NCBI GenBank assembly: GCA_022606135.1
Contig: JABYQN010000020.1
Location: 186,001-250,000, forward strand
Length of the DNA stretch: 64,000 nucleotides
Reading direction: 5' to 3'
From: Fomes fomentarius
Taxonomy: Eukaryota; Basidiomycota; Agaricomycetes; Polyporales; Polyporaceae
A model generated the notes under the pieces. The model worked only from the letters and a program-made list of their open reading frames with translations. It was not told where the DNA came from and ran no database searches. Below, in pieces: positions 34,798 through 45,741 of this stretch (positions are counted from its first letter, which is position 1; each line of letters opens with the position of its first letter). Both the position numbers and the translations under genes were made by a program.

Positions 34798-35775
34798 GAT
34801 TTCTAGAGAGTATGCGGGGCGGGGAGAAGGAAGATGGAGAGAAGAGGCAAGTCCAGCGTCGAAGAGTTTCTGCCAGAGCTACAACGCCACGTGGAGCTGA
34901 CACGCGAGCAAGCACAATCATGGCGCCCGGACCGGTCGGTTGCACTCGTTTCAAACTTTGTCAGTGGTGACAGCAGGGGGTTCTGTGAACATACATAGCA
35001 GGGCAAACAATTTGGAGCAGCGCACCATATAGGATGGAAGTGGTGAGGGATGCGGTAACGGCTGCGTGGTCATATTTATTCAGGTACTTAAGTCTCACTC
35101 AGCACTGGGTGGGGGACACATAGACATAGGGCAAGAGCAGCATACATTCCATGCTCAAGATGACGTACTTCAATTCGCACTATTCTCACTCCAATCTTTA
35201 CAAACCTTGCGTACAGGGAGAAAGAGAGTCAACATGTCAATGACAATGTCAACGTGTCAATGGCCATCCATAAGAGGTAACTGAAGCGCCGATATCTCGT
35301 AGGGCGCCAAATCGCCTACATGCATCATCGCAACCACCACCTTCGACTTCATCCTTCCAGCCGTTTCTCTGTCGCCTGCTCACGATAACAAACATTATAC
35401 TGACATGTAAAAGGTTCTTATATATGTTCCCATGTCGTACATCCATTGTGCGTGAGCAGCATAATCCATGGCATCAGCGACCCGAGTCGCCATCCGAGCG
35501 GCCAAGGATACGCTGTTTACTTCAGCAGAATAGCGCAGCGCCAGTGCAATGTAGGGAACCCATGGGAACCGTGGAATAGCGGGTGCCCGTGGATGCTATG
35601 AAGAGGTAAGACAAAGATAGACCGTTCTCATACTTTCAGGATCGCGACACTAATAGGCTACTCACGGGCCTGGGTTAGGTACGACTTCTTAAGTGATATG
35701 CACACGAAGATACTTCTGAAGGTCGCTATATAAGAGCGGCGTTGTCCTACCTGACCGCCGCGTGGGGGAGCAGCG
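34798..35775. other. Intergenic between ArfGAP and MBL hydrolase
   Basis: A divergent promoter region of about 1 kb. The MBL gene has TATATAAG at 35727-35734. No gene is seen in the rest. Confidence 0.45.
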
Positions 35776-36740
35776 ATGGCGACAGAACCCCGATCCACGT
35801 TCTCACTGCCTGAACCACGGCCTAACCAGCCATACATCGAGGTATCTGCTTTGGAGGCAGGTATCCTGCAGTTAATCCTCACGAAGTTCCTCGAAGGCGC
35901 ACAGCCAGGCGAATCCACCATCTGCCCCTCACTGTCCTTCTCGCTCCGCCACTCCGTAACAAGGGAGCATCTGGTGTTCGACCTTGGGATCAGGCGGGAC
36001 ATGGAGGTTCACCCGCCCGCAGTACAGAAATCAGTCGCGGGTCGCCTCATCACGACGCCGCAAAGCGTAGACGAGAGCCTGAAGAAGGGCGGCATCGATC
36101 CCGCAGAGGTGGGGACGGTGATCGTGAGCCACCTGCACTACGACCAGTAAGTACCTTCACCATCCTCTATTCGAGCCGATTCCTCACGCTCTTCGGCAGT
36201 GTCGGGGACGCTTCGGCCTTCCCAAACGCAACGTTCATCATGGGCCACGACGCCGAGGAGTTTATCAAGACCGTCTACCCGACGAACCCCCTATCCAACG
36301 TCCTCCAAACATCCATTCCCACCTCGCGTACGCGCTTCATTTCCGCCTTCACCGAATCCATCGGGCCCTTCCCGCGCGCACACGATTACTTCGGCGATGG
36401 TAGCCTCTACCTCATCGATGCGGCCGGCCACCTCCCCGGGCACGTCAACATCCTCGCGCGCACGAACGCGACCGGGTCGTGGATCTACCTCGCTGGCGAT
36501 ACCGCGCACGACATGCGCCTGCTTACGGGGGAGCGCGCTGTGGCGAGCTCGGTGGATGAATCCGGGCACATGGTGTGCGCTCATACGGATAAGGCGAAGG
36601 CGGAGGCGCACATTGCGAGAGTGAGAGAGTTGCTGTATATGCCGAAGGTTCAGGTGTTGCTCGCTCATGATTGGGTCTGGTATGAGGCGAATAAGGGCGG
36701 GGACGCTTTCCTTCCGGGCGTCATACCACCGCGATCCTAG
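35776..36740 (+). CDS. Metallo-beta-lactamase-fold hydrolase
   Basis: Exons 35776-36146 and 36200-36740 give 303 aa. The HxHxDH zinc motif HLHYDH (residues 119-124) spans the intron. Downstream are AAGHLPGH, the bridging Asp in AGDTAHD, and a final His in LLAHDW, giving two metal sites. The layout resembles the AHL-lactonase/glyoxalase-II-like fungal hydrolases, so it probably opens a lactone or thioester, but the substrate is unknown. No signal peptide. A fragment of its 3' end recurs at 45277-45364. Confidence 0.9.
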
Positions 36741-36949
36741 TACGGTGCGATAGAAAGAGTGATATTGATTAACAAAGTCACAAATTACTCTTTGAACGAA
36801 ATTTCTGAGATCAGGTATACAAGAGATAGCACACTGGTAGACTTCGGGAGCATCGCCTGGGATTGAGGAATTCTTCCCATTACTATTGTGCTTTATACGG
36901 GTCGTCAGTAGCGTTCACCAGCCGGAGTGTAGGTGATCTGTACCTGACC

Positions 36950-38731
36950 TCAATACCTACGATGGTATTTGCTGTCATAGGGCTGCCTGCTTTTTAATAT
37001 ACGGTCACAGGCATCTATGGTCCAATGGCCTTCGTGGCTCGGCCTGTAATTGCGCTCAGGACCGCCGCCGTTGGCCTCCCATCCCCGCCGGGCCCTACGT
37101 CCTGGAAGATGATCCGTCATACCTTGTGCGCTCCGATATCCTCCACCTGCAGCAGCTGCACTGGCAGTATCAGATTCTATCACCCACTGCTCGTCCGTTC
37201 TCGAAAACCTCTTCCTCCTCCTTCTACGTTTACCTCCACTGCGGCGGCGAGAGCCATTCTGCTCGGTTTCCGCCGGTGGGGGTATAGGATCGTGGTGGGA
37301 GACTGGTGCGGGTCCAATTCTCTCAAGGAGAGTCTTTGGCTGGGCCTTCGAGGGCCCGGTAGGCCCAGAGAGATGGCGCTCATCAACCGGGTGGATCTCG
37401 AGCATCTTGGGTACGCCGGAGTCATTCTCAGCTAATTCTGATTCATCTTGCATCGCGTCCTGCTTTTCGTCGATGGTATCGTGCTTGTGCGTTGCCAAGT
37501 GGATGTCACGGCCTCGTAGCGAATCCCCAAAGGCGGTGGTGGCATAGCACGTACTGGTGAAGTCGACGATCTTCTCGAAGGGTGGGACCTCGCACGGTAC
37601 CGGCAGCTCAGAACCTGTGTTGTTCTCTTCGACGGTTAGACCAGGCTGGATGTTGACAGGACAATCAGTGACCTCTAAGCTAATGGCGCCGTCGTCAAGA
37701 AAGACGTGGATGCTATCGACATGATCGCCGAAGTGCTGAATCAGAATTGCCGCGAGGTGAAACGCTTCCTGTTTGACCTCGTGAGGGGCCTTTCCTTTCA
37801 TATTTACTTTTGCGTTCTCAACCTAGTTCAGCATATCAGCTATCAGACAGCCCCACGCGGCACACATGCTCAGTGTCAGGTGAATGGAAACTTTACACAC
37901 AGTCTGTATGTCTACGCCGATCGGCAGAGCCCGCTCGAGCTTTTGGCCCAGGCCGGACGCCACACTCGGCTTGAGGAAGATAAGTTCTTTGAGGCTGGAC
38001 TTGCGTCCTGTGCGCTTGGTGGCCTCGCCGAGCTCTGCACGCGACTTGAGCTCTCGTAGTCTTTCCCTCTTCACGAAGGACGGTCATCAATCACAGTCTA
38101 GTAAGAAAAGGGACGATATGCTCACTGTCATAGTCGCAGGGGAGCAACACCGACACTGTACCACCTCAAAGAAAACGGTGTCTAGCTCCGGCAAAGCGTC
38201 GTATACCAAGTCAGAGAGGAGCTGAGGCACAAGCGGGAAGATGAACTCCGGGGATGGGACTCTCAGCCAAAGAACACGTAAGTCGCAGAACAGAGAACAT
38301 ATCTTGTGAATCGAACCAAGTATATGTTCGGGATCACGAGCAGGGCATTCGTACCACAGCCAGAGCTCCTTGGTGCCTTTGATGGGATGTTGCAACTTGC
38401 TCCCAAGTTCATGAATAGTGGCGGAGTCGGGCACGGGCGAATCGCCGTCAAAGGGTGTCCGGATTTCCACGCGGCCAAGGGTAGGGAACTCTTCGCCAAA
38501 ACGATCGTCATCGCCTGGCTCCTTGGGGAAGACACGAATCGCCACACAATCCACGGGGCGACAATCGGATGGAGTTGGTGTGTTCCTATGTGAATTTGCA
38601 GACGGAGTGGTATGCGTGCGCCCAAGAGTTTGATCGGCTGAATGTGCACAGGCCGCTAAAGACTTGAAGTCATCGACTAACATCGTGGCGTCGTCATTGG
38701 CCAAGGTTGATACCTCGCTCAGTTGAATCAT
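36950..38731 (-). CDS. Hypothetical protein, 548 aa
   Basis: Exons (minus) 38126-38731, 37901-38068, 36950-37822 join in phase 0 to 548 aa. I do not recognise it. The N-terminal third looks globular (ELWLWYECPARDPEHILG, VLWLRVPSPEFIFPL). The middle has a basic helix (RERLRELKSRAELGEATKR). The C-terminus is disordered and basic, with SGGKRRRRRKRFSR, which could serve nuclear localisation. No known catalytic motif. It is convergent with the MBL hydrolase. This gene is missing from the junction copy at 45.3 kb, where its two flanks are fused. Confidence 0.65.
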
Positions 38732-38743
38732 AGTCGGCCGCTT

Positions 38744-39133
38744 GCAGGTGGCGTAGGTGAGAGCTCTCGACCTGGGATACGAATGAGTGTACTAGTACGA
38801 GCTGAGTAACTCAACTCACACAAATTAGTGGTAACCCGCACTGTAGGGTGTACGCGAGAAGGTCGCGTCCACGTCTCAACTTTCCGTCCATCGAGCTTTT
38901 ATACACTGAGCACAAGGTATCTGGATTCCTATATAGCAACGATGGGGCGTGAGTATATTGTTCGCTAAAGAGTAGAGCATAGACATGCGGCATAGGTCTG
39001 ACAAAAAGAACGAAGCGGTTACCGTACTGTCTGCCAATCAGACCTTCATGTTGTGTAGTGGATCGACAATATGTGCAACTGGGGCGCCCGCGGACGGCAC
39101 ATAGGGGTCCCAGACGGTCCAGGTTTGACTGGC
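38744..39133 (+). repeat. Repeat F, copy 1
   Basis: A direct repeat of 45366-45741, with strong identity over ~380 bp, including GTACTAGTACGAGCTGAGTA and ATAGCAACGATGGGG. It includes the upstream region of the 548-aa gene and ends at the GH12 relic. Confidence 0.85.
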
Positions 39134-39262
39134 CTCAAGGCGTTCTTCGACTACATCGCCCAGAACCAGGGCCTTGCGATCTACGCCGGCACGGAGCCCG
39201 GGCCGTTTCACGGGTAGCGCGAGCCTGTTCACGTCGACGTACAGTGTTGCGATCAACCGGTG
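39130..39262 (+). pseudogene. GH12 3'-end relic 1
   Basis: LKAFFDYIAQNQGLAIYAG then TEPGPFHG and, after a stop, the shifted equivalent of LFTSTYSVAIN correspond to the last ~45 residues of GH12 (acid/base Glu region). Only the 3' end remains, placed directly before repeat D3. Confidence 0.78.
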
Positions 39263-39296
39263 AAGATATATACATACCTACACCTTGGCCCCCTTT

Positions 39297-40085
39297 TCAG
39301 GCAGGCTTGTGCCACCCCATGACACCCAGAATGGCAACTCGCCTGCCTCTTTCGGCAAAGAGGAGAAGGAGCACCCATTTCGGTCAACCGCTCCCAAGAG
39401 TACCGTCAGCCCCATGTGTGCCACTTGCCTCTTTTGACGGTGGCGACTTGTCGCCATTTGTCCTGCCAGCCTCTCTCTAGAACGTATATAATCCGAGTTG
39501 TCTACCACATGGCCCCCTCAGCATTCTTCCTTTCCCTTCCGCTGTGGCTTGATCTCTCTCTTGTCCTTTGCCTCGCAGTTCGCTCAATGTCGGCAGTAGT
39601 ATTCGGATGAGCAGGGACACGCAGCTACCTCCTGGGCGTTGGTGGGACTGGGCCGATCCCCAGTCTCGGTGGGAGTTATGGTCACTGTCCGGGGCAACCG
39701 GCAGTGGCTTCCTGGCGATAGAATATAAACATCCGAGCCCGAAGAGGGCGGTGCAGTCGTATGTTATCTACGCTGCACAGGAGGCCAGGTTGTACCCCGC
39801 GCACCTCTCTTGAATGGGCAAAGGAGGTAGTTTGCGCTGATTATGGACTATATGCAATAAATATTGGTCCCTGCTCGAAACCTTCAGTGTGATCAACATC
39901 AACGGTCCACAGGGAAGTCGGAGGTGAAAGATACTTGTGATCTTGTTCAAGACTCAAGAGTGCGTGCCTTGAGCGAGCTGCTAGTTGTGCATTGTGCGTG
40001 CATCATACACATTTACGTCAGCAATGATACAGATTTCAATATCTATCGGCGTAGGTTCTACGTACGTTGCACCAAAGACGCCAAA
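39297..40085 (+). repeat. Dispersed repeat D, copy D3
   Basis: It starts with the CACCCCATGACACCCAGAAT type of end, then a TATATAATCC box and an ATG opening MAPSAFFLSLPLWLDLSLVL, a secretory-like leader. The WWDWADPQ core follows with the ~380 bp middle of D2 missing. A tail runs to 40085. Confidence 0.78.
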
Positions 40086-40089
40086 TGCT

Positions 40090-40225
40090 TACATAAGAAT
40101 AAACGGATGCGCGTTGTGAATGCCGCTGCGCGAGCGGCGAAAGCGGCGGATCCCCACTTCGCACCATATCACACTGCACTCCATTCACCATTATCGAACA
40201 CATGTTTATGAGAGGTCCGCTGTTG
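40090..40225 (-). pseudogene. GNAT acetyltransferase relic 5
   Basis: On the minus strand a short stretch (CACATGTGTTCGA-like, followed by GTGTGATATGGTGCGA) matches the centre of exon 2 of the intact GNAT gene. Only ~130 bp is left. The position, between D3 and family C gene C4, equals that of relic 1 between D2 and C2. Confidence 0.65.
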
Positions 40226-40490
40226 CTGGGGATGCTACAGGTGCGGGCGGCGGTAAAGTAGTGTTATACGGGGTCAAGGGGTGAGATGACCGCAACTGCA
40301 GTACTAGAGTTATGGAAAAAATCGGTGCATCTGTTAACAGTAGACGGATAAGGATGACTCATTGCGTTTTCAAGCTGAACGTTGAATGTAACGTCGAACT
40401 TGGAGGAGGAATGTACGACACTGACGCTAGTCTCCAACCATCCTCCGCCAGGCTCTCTTTCGTCGTCATTCTCCGTCCACCACGCCACCC

Positions 40491-41284
40491 ATGGATATGA
40501 CCAGGGCAGAGGAATACGCGATCCTCTTTGAGTATGAACGAGACGAGAATGGGGAGACAATGTTGGAGGATGACGGGGAGACTTGGAAGCTCACGGATCG
40601 TGCCAAACGGGCACAGAATGCAGTGAGTAGTCACCACCTCGTCTTACATTGCTCCTTCGAACCCTCGATGCCAACTCTGTCAGAAACTGAAGAGGCTGTT
40701 CAACACATACCATCCAACCAAGCTTCTCCCTCGCAAGTGGATTGCTTCCTACAAGAACCGTCATCCACCGAAGCTCATCTACGGCTGGGCATATCAACCC
40801 GATTTCCTCGCGGCGTACGCTCTCAAGCACAAGATCAGCATCCTTCTCCGCGGGACTCTCATACAGACACTCGGCAAGGAATTCGTCACCTATGGCGAGC
40901 TCACAGAAGCCGAACTCGCAGACAAGTCGCTCCAACGCTATATTGAGGCCGCTCTACCAGTCATGGTTCGAGAACACCTTGAGCAACGTGCAGGTGTCAA
41001 GTTGTCATTTGGGAAGCCTTACACGGACAAGTATCCCGACATGTTCGTGGTGTGGGACAACTACAACATCGAGGCACGCCACGATGCCATTCAGGAGGCA
41101 GGTCTAGAGGTCAGGGAGGCGCTTTCGATCCTAGAGGATGCAATGACGGAATGTGGGCACAAGACTGAACAACTTTGGTGGTACGATTGGGATGAAATTC
41201 ACGATGCGGTGCGTATGCCGTTCCCTTCGTAGATGCACTTTCTGAGTATATACTCTTCCACAGGATCTGTCGAGCCGTATTTGA
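40491..41284 (+). CDS. Family C protein, copy C4 (unknown function)
   Basis: Exons 40491-40622, 40684-41208, 41264-41284 give 225 aa. All family blocks are present, with several unique changes (KLKRLFNTYHPTKLL, FVTYGELTEAELADKS, MFVVWDNYNIEARHD). The 21-nt last exon again encodes DLSSRI-stop; without that splice the frame would stop at FPS. The frame is free of stops although the adjoining GNAT and GH12 copies are broken. Confidence 0.76.
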
Positions 41285-41390
41285 CGTGTCTCGCCAGCCG
41301 AATCTATCATCGCCTCATTCTCCTGCCACTATCGTCCTGTCGTTGATGCGTGTAATGTGTTTCTATTACAATGTTGTCCGCTATGTCATT

Positions 41391-42886
41391 ACCAATCTGC
41401 CTCGAATGACCTAAGAGCGGATTTGTCTTACGTTCATCTTTTCATCCCGTTCCGCATCGAGACACACTCGTTAACTTGTACTCGTGTGGAAGGTATGGTC
41501 ACTGAATCGGTATGGCGAAGTACGGCAACGTAGCCTCAGCCGCTTCGTCGTATGAGATGTGAGTCACCACCACATGATATACTGAACGTAATAAATGTCT
41601 AGCATGATATGGCTCTCCGCCCGTGGCGGGTACGCAGCTTCATACTTGGCGATCTACATGTGACACGCATATACTCACCGTTCTCGAACCTAGAGTGAGT
41701 GGCATCGGTAGTATAGTCGCACAGAACCTCTAGCTCGGTGGGCACACTCGGAACCTGCACCACAGCCCGAACGGTAACTGGGACGTCTTCTCGTTCATCA
41801 ACGCATCAGTAATTCTCACGATGTCTGCAAAGTCTGACACAGACTTATCAGATGCCATCAGACATCACAGATATCAATTTCAGATGTCCCAGATACTCAG
41901 AGTTCAGACATCGATTTTGGCGAGTTCAGACATTTTGGTCTATGGCTATTTCTATGACATGTTCCCCTCCCACTGGCCTCAAAACTTACCGGCATATGTA
42001 TGCATGTACTCGCGACTATTTCCAAGTTCTAGAATGCCCGAATACCGTGTGAACGCCTCGACAAAATTCCCACAAGCTGAATATGCATCTGGCTTCCTTG
42101 TGAGTCCCGTAACTCGAAATCGGGGAACCTGCACAATATGAAGCTTTGCAATTAATCAATACATGGTCTCAGCTACTCTACTATATACTGCTTTTGTGGC
42201 ATGGCGGGACAGGGGATGGTGAGGGACATTGTTAGTCGTGCACAAGCTCTGCGCGCCTATGAGACGCGCGCCGTCAGAGGCGCCAGACATTCAGAAACAT
42301 CGTGAATCACTGATGCGCCGAGGGCGACATCACAGACTTCGACGCGGATCTGAACGACTGCTTCCGTACGTTTCGCTTTAACCCCTTCACTGCCATGCCT
42401 CCCATCTACCCTGTGCACATTCACAGAGTACCTGGTCAACAAGCAAGGTGTGGCGAAGACACAGTACATCCAGGCTATCCAAGCCGGCACAGAGCCCTTC
42501 ACGGGCACCGCGGACCTTGTCACCACCCACTTCAGCGTCAATGTCTCGACTGAGCAAGATACCACACCTCTACCTCCATCATCGAGCTCTCCTCCACCCC
42601 AGACATCGACTACACCGACGTCTACAAAGGCTTCTCTCTCTACGAAGAGCACCACGTCCTCGTCCTCCGTCGAGCATGACAGCCGTCCCACTTCATCCTC
42701 TTTGGACAACGGCTCCACGAGCACAAGGGCACGTCCAGTGACATCCCCGAGCAGACGAGCGACCCAACTGCCTCTGATGGAGGTAGTGTGCGCAATGCTC
42801 AGGCTGGCGCGGCGCAGTGCCGCTTACAGCTGCCGTCGCAGAGGAAACTCAGGCGGAGGAGCTGGATTGGGACGGTGTTCCGATAG
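41391..42886 (+). pseudogene. GH12 pseudogene interrupted by the 512-bp element
   Basis: It aligns with exons 4-8 of GH12-1 (27690-28712) but lacks exons 1-3. It has a TAG at 41731-41733 (GH12-1 has CAG-AAC-CTC-CAG here), a frameshift near 42715 in the Ser/Thr/Pro tail, and a 512-bp insertion at 41804-42315. The acid/base motif AGTEPFTG survives. It is a dead duplicate. Confidence 0.9.
41804..42315 (+). mobile_element. 512-bp inverted-repeat element, copy 2
   Basis: Same length as copy 1 (4834-5345) and opposite orientation. It is flanked by CG on both sides (41802-41803, 42316-42317). Removing the element and one CG gives exactly the spacing seen in GH12-1 at 28147-28165, so the empty site is known. 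The 106-codon frame is 41821-42141. Confidence 0.92.
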
Positions 42887-43075
42887 ATCAACTGTGTTTC
42901 CGTACTAGCAGGAACAGCCTTGCCTGCCGACTGGGGCTCCGTATCACCGTTGTTCTTGTAGATGGCGTTCGCGGTTCTCACTCGCATGCGATGCCTCGAA
43001 AGGACAAGGGTCCTGCGCTGTTACACTGATCTCAGTTGGACAACGGAACATGGGGGGCCCTCTCCGCCGCCTCTG

Positions 43076-43235
43076 TTACTTACTCGATATTCTTGAAGAA
43101 CGTCCCACCAAGCCGCCTCATTTCTCTCCGGCGCTCGTACCGCTCAATCGATATCATACCACACACCATCTCCGTCACCCCACGTCGAACACATGGTAAA
43201 GAAGAGCCGTAACAGTTTCCTTTCCTGGTTTCGAG
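43076..43235 (-). pseudogene. GNAT acetyltransferase relic 6
   Basis: On the minus strand, MFDVG near the helix region and then the YERRREMRRLGGTFFKNIE-like stretch match exon 2 of the intact GNAT gene, with indels. It sits after the GH12 pseudogene as relic 3 sits after GH12-1. Confidence 0.76.
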
Positions 43236-43769
43236 TTGCTGGAGGTGAATCACTGATCAGAGCAGCCTGAACTCGTCCAGCTCGAGCTCTTGGTTTGGCT
43301 CTCCAATCCCGGGCGACATATCAGTACAATTACGAATTATACAGGAGCTAAGCAGTAAGTCTGATTAAGTTTCACCCTATGTGTATCCTACACTCATCCT
43401 CGCGATTCCAGCCTAACACTCGAACTCGAGCTCGAGCTCAAGTACCACACTCCGCAAGATCTCGGGTATGGTCGCTTCTCCGAGGACTCCGTCAATATTG
43501 ACTATCCTCGGGTGCCCTTTAGGATTGAGTTTCATGCGCCATCGGTAATGTCGTGATGCTCGCCTTCTCTGTGCCCTCCTTCAGAGCAGCGGCGTTCATC
43601 AACACAAAGTCCAGGACGGGAGCCAGCTCCTTCGGTATACCTTCCCCACTTATTAAAAGCGTCTCGAACGTCTTCGCGTTCTCTTGCGGTGTCCCCGCTT
43701 GCGACTTCGGATAGCGGGTGTGGCGAAAGCCCGAAGTCGCGCGGGTGTAGAGTGCGTTCGGTCACGGAC
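43236..43769. other. Duplication spacer
   Basis: It contains GC-rich palindromic runs of CTCGAGCTC near 43270-43440. No gene and no clear copy elsewhere. Confidence 0.4.
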
Positions 43770-43885
43770 CCGTCGGACTATCTCGTCCAGAACCAGGGCA
43801 TTGCAAGCACGCAGTACCTTCAGGCCGTTCACGGGTAGCATGAGCCTGCTCACGTCGACGTGCAGTGTTGCGATCAACCGGCGGA
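43770..43885 (+). pseudogene. GH12 3'-end relic 2
   Basis: LVQNQGIASTQYLQAVHG followed by a stop and a shifted end, equivalent to the last GH12 exon of the gene at 31240. The acid/base Glu segment is deleted. It directly precedes repeat D4, as relic 1 precedes D3. Confidence 0.76.
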
Positions 43886-43944
43886 GATTATTACTTACCT
43901 ACACCGTGTACCTAGCGCAAGATTTCCTTGCTCCCCCCCTTTTC

Positions 43945-44702
43945 AGGCAGGCTGGTGCCACACCGTGACACCCAGAATGGCAACTCGCCTGCCTTTTGCG
44001 GCAAAGAGGAGGAGGAGCACCAATCTCGGTCAACCACTCCCAGAGTGCCGTCAGCCGCATGTGTGCCACTTGCCTTTTTTGTTCCGAAGACGGTGGCGGA
44101 CTTGTCGCCATTTGTTCTGCCAGCCCCTCTCTTCAGAAAGTATGAAATCCGAGTCGTCTACCACATGGCGTCCCCAGCATCATTCCTTTCCCTTCCACTG
44201 TGGCTTGATCTCTCTCCTGTCCTTTGCCTCGAAGTTCGCTCAATGTCGTCAATAGTACTCGCATGAGCAGGGACACGCAGCTACCTCCTGGGCGTTGGTG
44301 GGACCGGGTCGATCCCCGGTCTCGGGGGGAGTTTTAGCCACTGTCCGGGGCAACCGGCAGTGGCTTCCTGGCGATAGAATATGAACATCCGAGCCCGAAG
44401 AGGGCGGTGCAGTCGTATGTTATCTACGCTGCATGGGAGGCCAGGTTGTACCCCGCGCACCTCTCTTGAATGGGCAAAGGAGGTAGTTTGCGGTGATTAT
44501 GGACGATATACAATAAATATTGGTCCCTGCTCGAAACCTTCAGTGTGATCAACATCAACGGTCCACAGGGAAGTCGGAGGTGAAAGATACTTGTGATCTT
44601 GTTCAAAACTCAAGAGTGCGTGCCTTGAGCGAGCTGCTAGTTGTGCATTGTGCGTGCATCATACACATTTACGTTAGCAATGATACGAGTTTCAATATCC
44701 AC
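43945..44702 (+). repeat. Dispersed repeat D, copy D4
   Basis: Very close to D3, with the same internal deletion and the leader MASPASFLSLPLWLDLSPVL. Its tail breaks off at 44702 where D3 continues, marking a duplication or insertion boundary. Confidence 0.78.
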
Positions 44703-45276
44703 ACTACGCGCCTCAGAGGTCGTAAAAGGTCATATAAAATGTCGGTCTTTTGCCACTTTACGACCCAAAGTCGGGGTTTGTTGGGCAGTAGTGATTTGAT
44801 CGTATATTTGGAGAGCTCCGCAAATCCGACTTATTGTGCACATAAGTACGATCAGTATAGGCGCTACAGCTGGTTGCTGTTTGTGGCTGTTTGTATGCAG
44901 GCGCTTCTCACATGCAGACCCTCGGCGCTTTGAACTTGGTTCATTTTTCGTCCACTCTTGAGTCTCCTGTCTGGGTGCAGCTTGCTTGATTCTCGTGTGC
45001 TCTGTGCTCCCACTATGACTGTGTCTGTCTATCCGATTCTGGTCATACTCATTGTGATCTGGTCTCTAGTGAATCTGCTTGGCTAGGATCTGCTGCCACG
45101 TTATGGTCCTCCGTTGCTCCGTCACTCTGTGCACTGGTTACCAGCTGTTTCGGTACAGAACACCCGACATGCGCATTTGCACCAACTCGCACTTTTTGAC
45201 GCCAACAGCACCAATAAATTCAAAAACTTCAAAACAACTCAAAATATCTGGAACGCCATGTTCCGCCGTGTAGAGC
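44703..45276. other. Unassigned insert after D4
   Basis: About 570 bp with no match elsewhere in the window, lying between the truncated D4 tail and the MBL relic. It contains only short frames. It could be a transposon fragment; I found no terminal repeats. Confidence 0.4.
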
Positions 45277-45364
45277 GCAGTCTAAAGCCGAAGGTTCAGG
45301 TGTTGCTTGCTCATGATTGGGTCTAGTATGAGGCGAATGAGGGCGGGGACGCTTTCCTTCCGGG
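45277..45364 (+). pseudogene. MBL hydrolase 3'-end relic
   Basis: It matches 36641-36721 (PKVQVLLAHDW region) almost exactly but carries TAG for TGG at 45327-45329. It ends abruptly at the join with repeat F. Confidence 0.88.
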
Positions 45365-45365
45365 C

Positions 45366-45741
45366 AGGTGGCGCAAGCGAGAGCTCTTAACCTGGGATAC
45401 AAATGAGTGTACTAGTACGAGCTGAGTAACTCAACTCACACAAACCAAGTGGTAACCCGCACTGTAGTGTGTAAGCGAGAGGGTCAGAGACTCGCGTCCA
45501 CGTCTCAACTTTCCTTCCTTCGGGCTTTTATACACTGAGCACAGGGTATCTGCGAGGTTCCTGTATAGCAACGATGGGGTGTGAGTGTATTGTTCGCCGC
45601 TATGCGGCATAGGTCTGACAAAAAGAAAGAAGCGGTTACCGCTACTGTCTGCCAATAGACCTGCATGTCATGTAGTAGATCGACAATTTGTGCAACCGGG
45701 GCGCCCGCGGACGGCACATAGGGGTCCAGATGGTCCAGTCT
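45366..45741 (+). repeat. Repeat F, copy 2
   Basis: Direct repeat of 38744-39133, fused to the MBL relic. The ~2 kb that separates these two sequences at the source locus is absent here. Confidence 0.85.
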
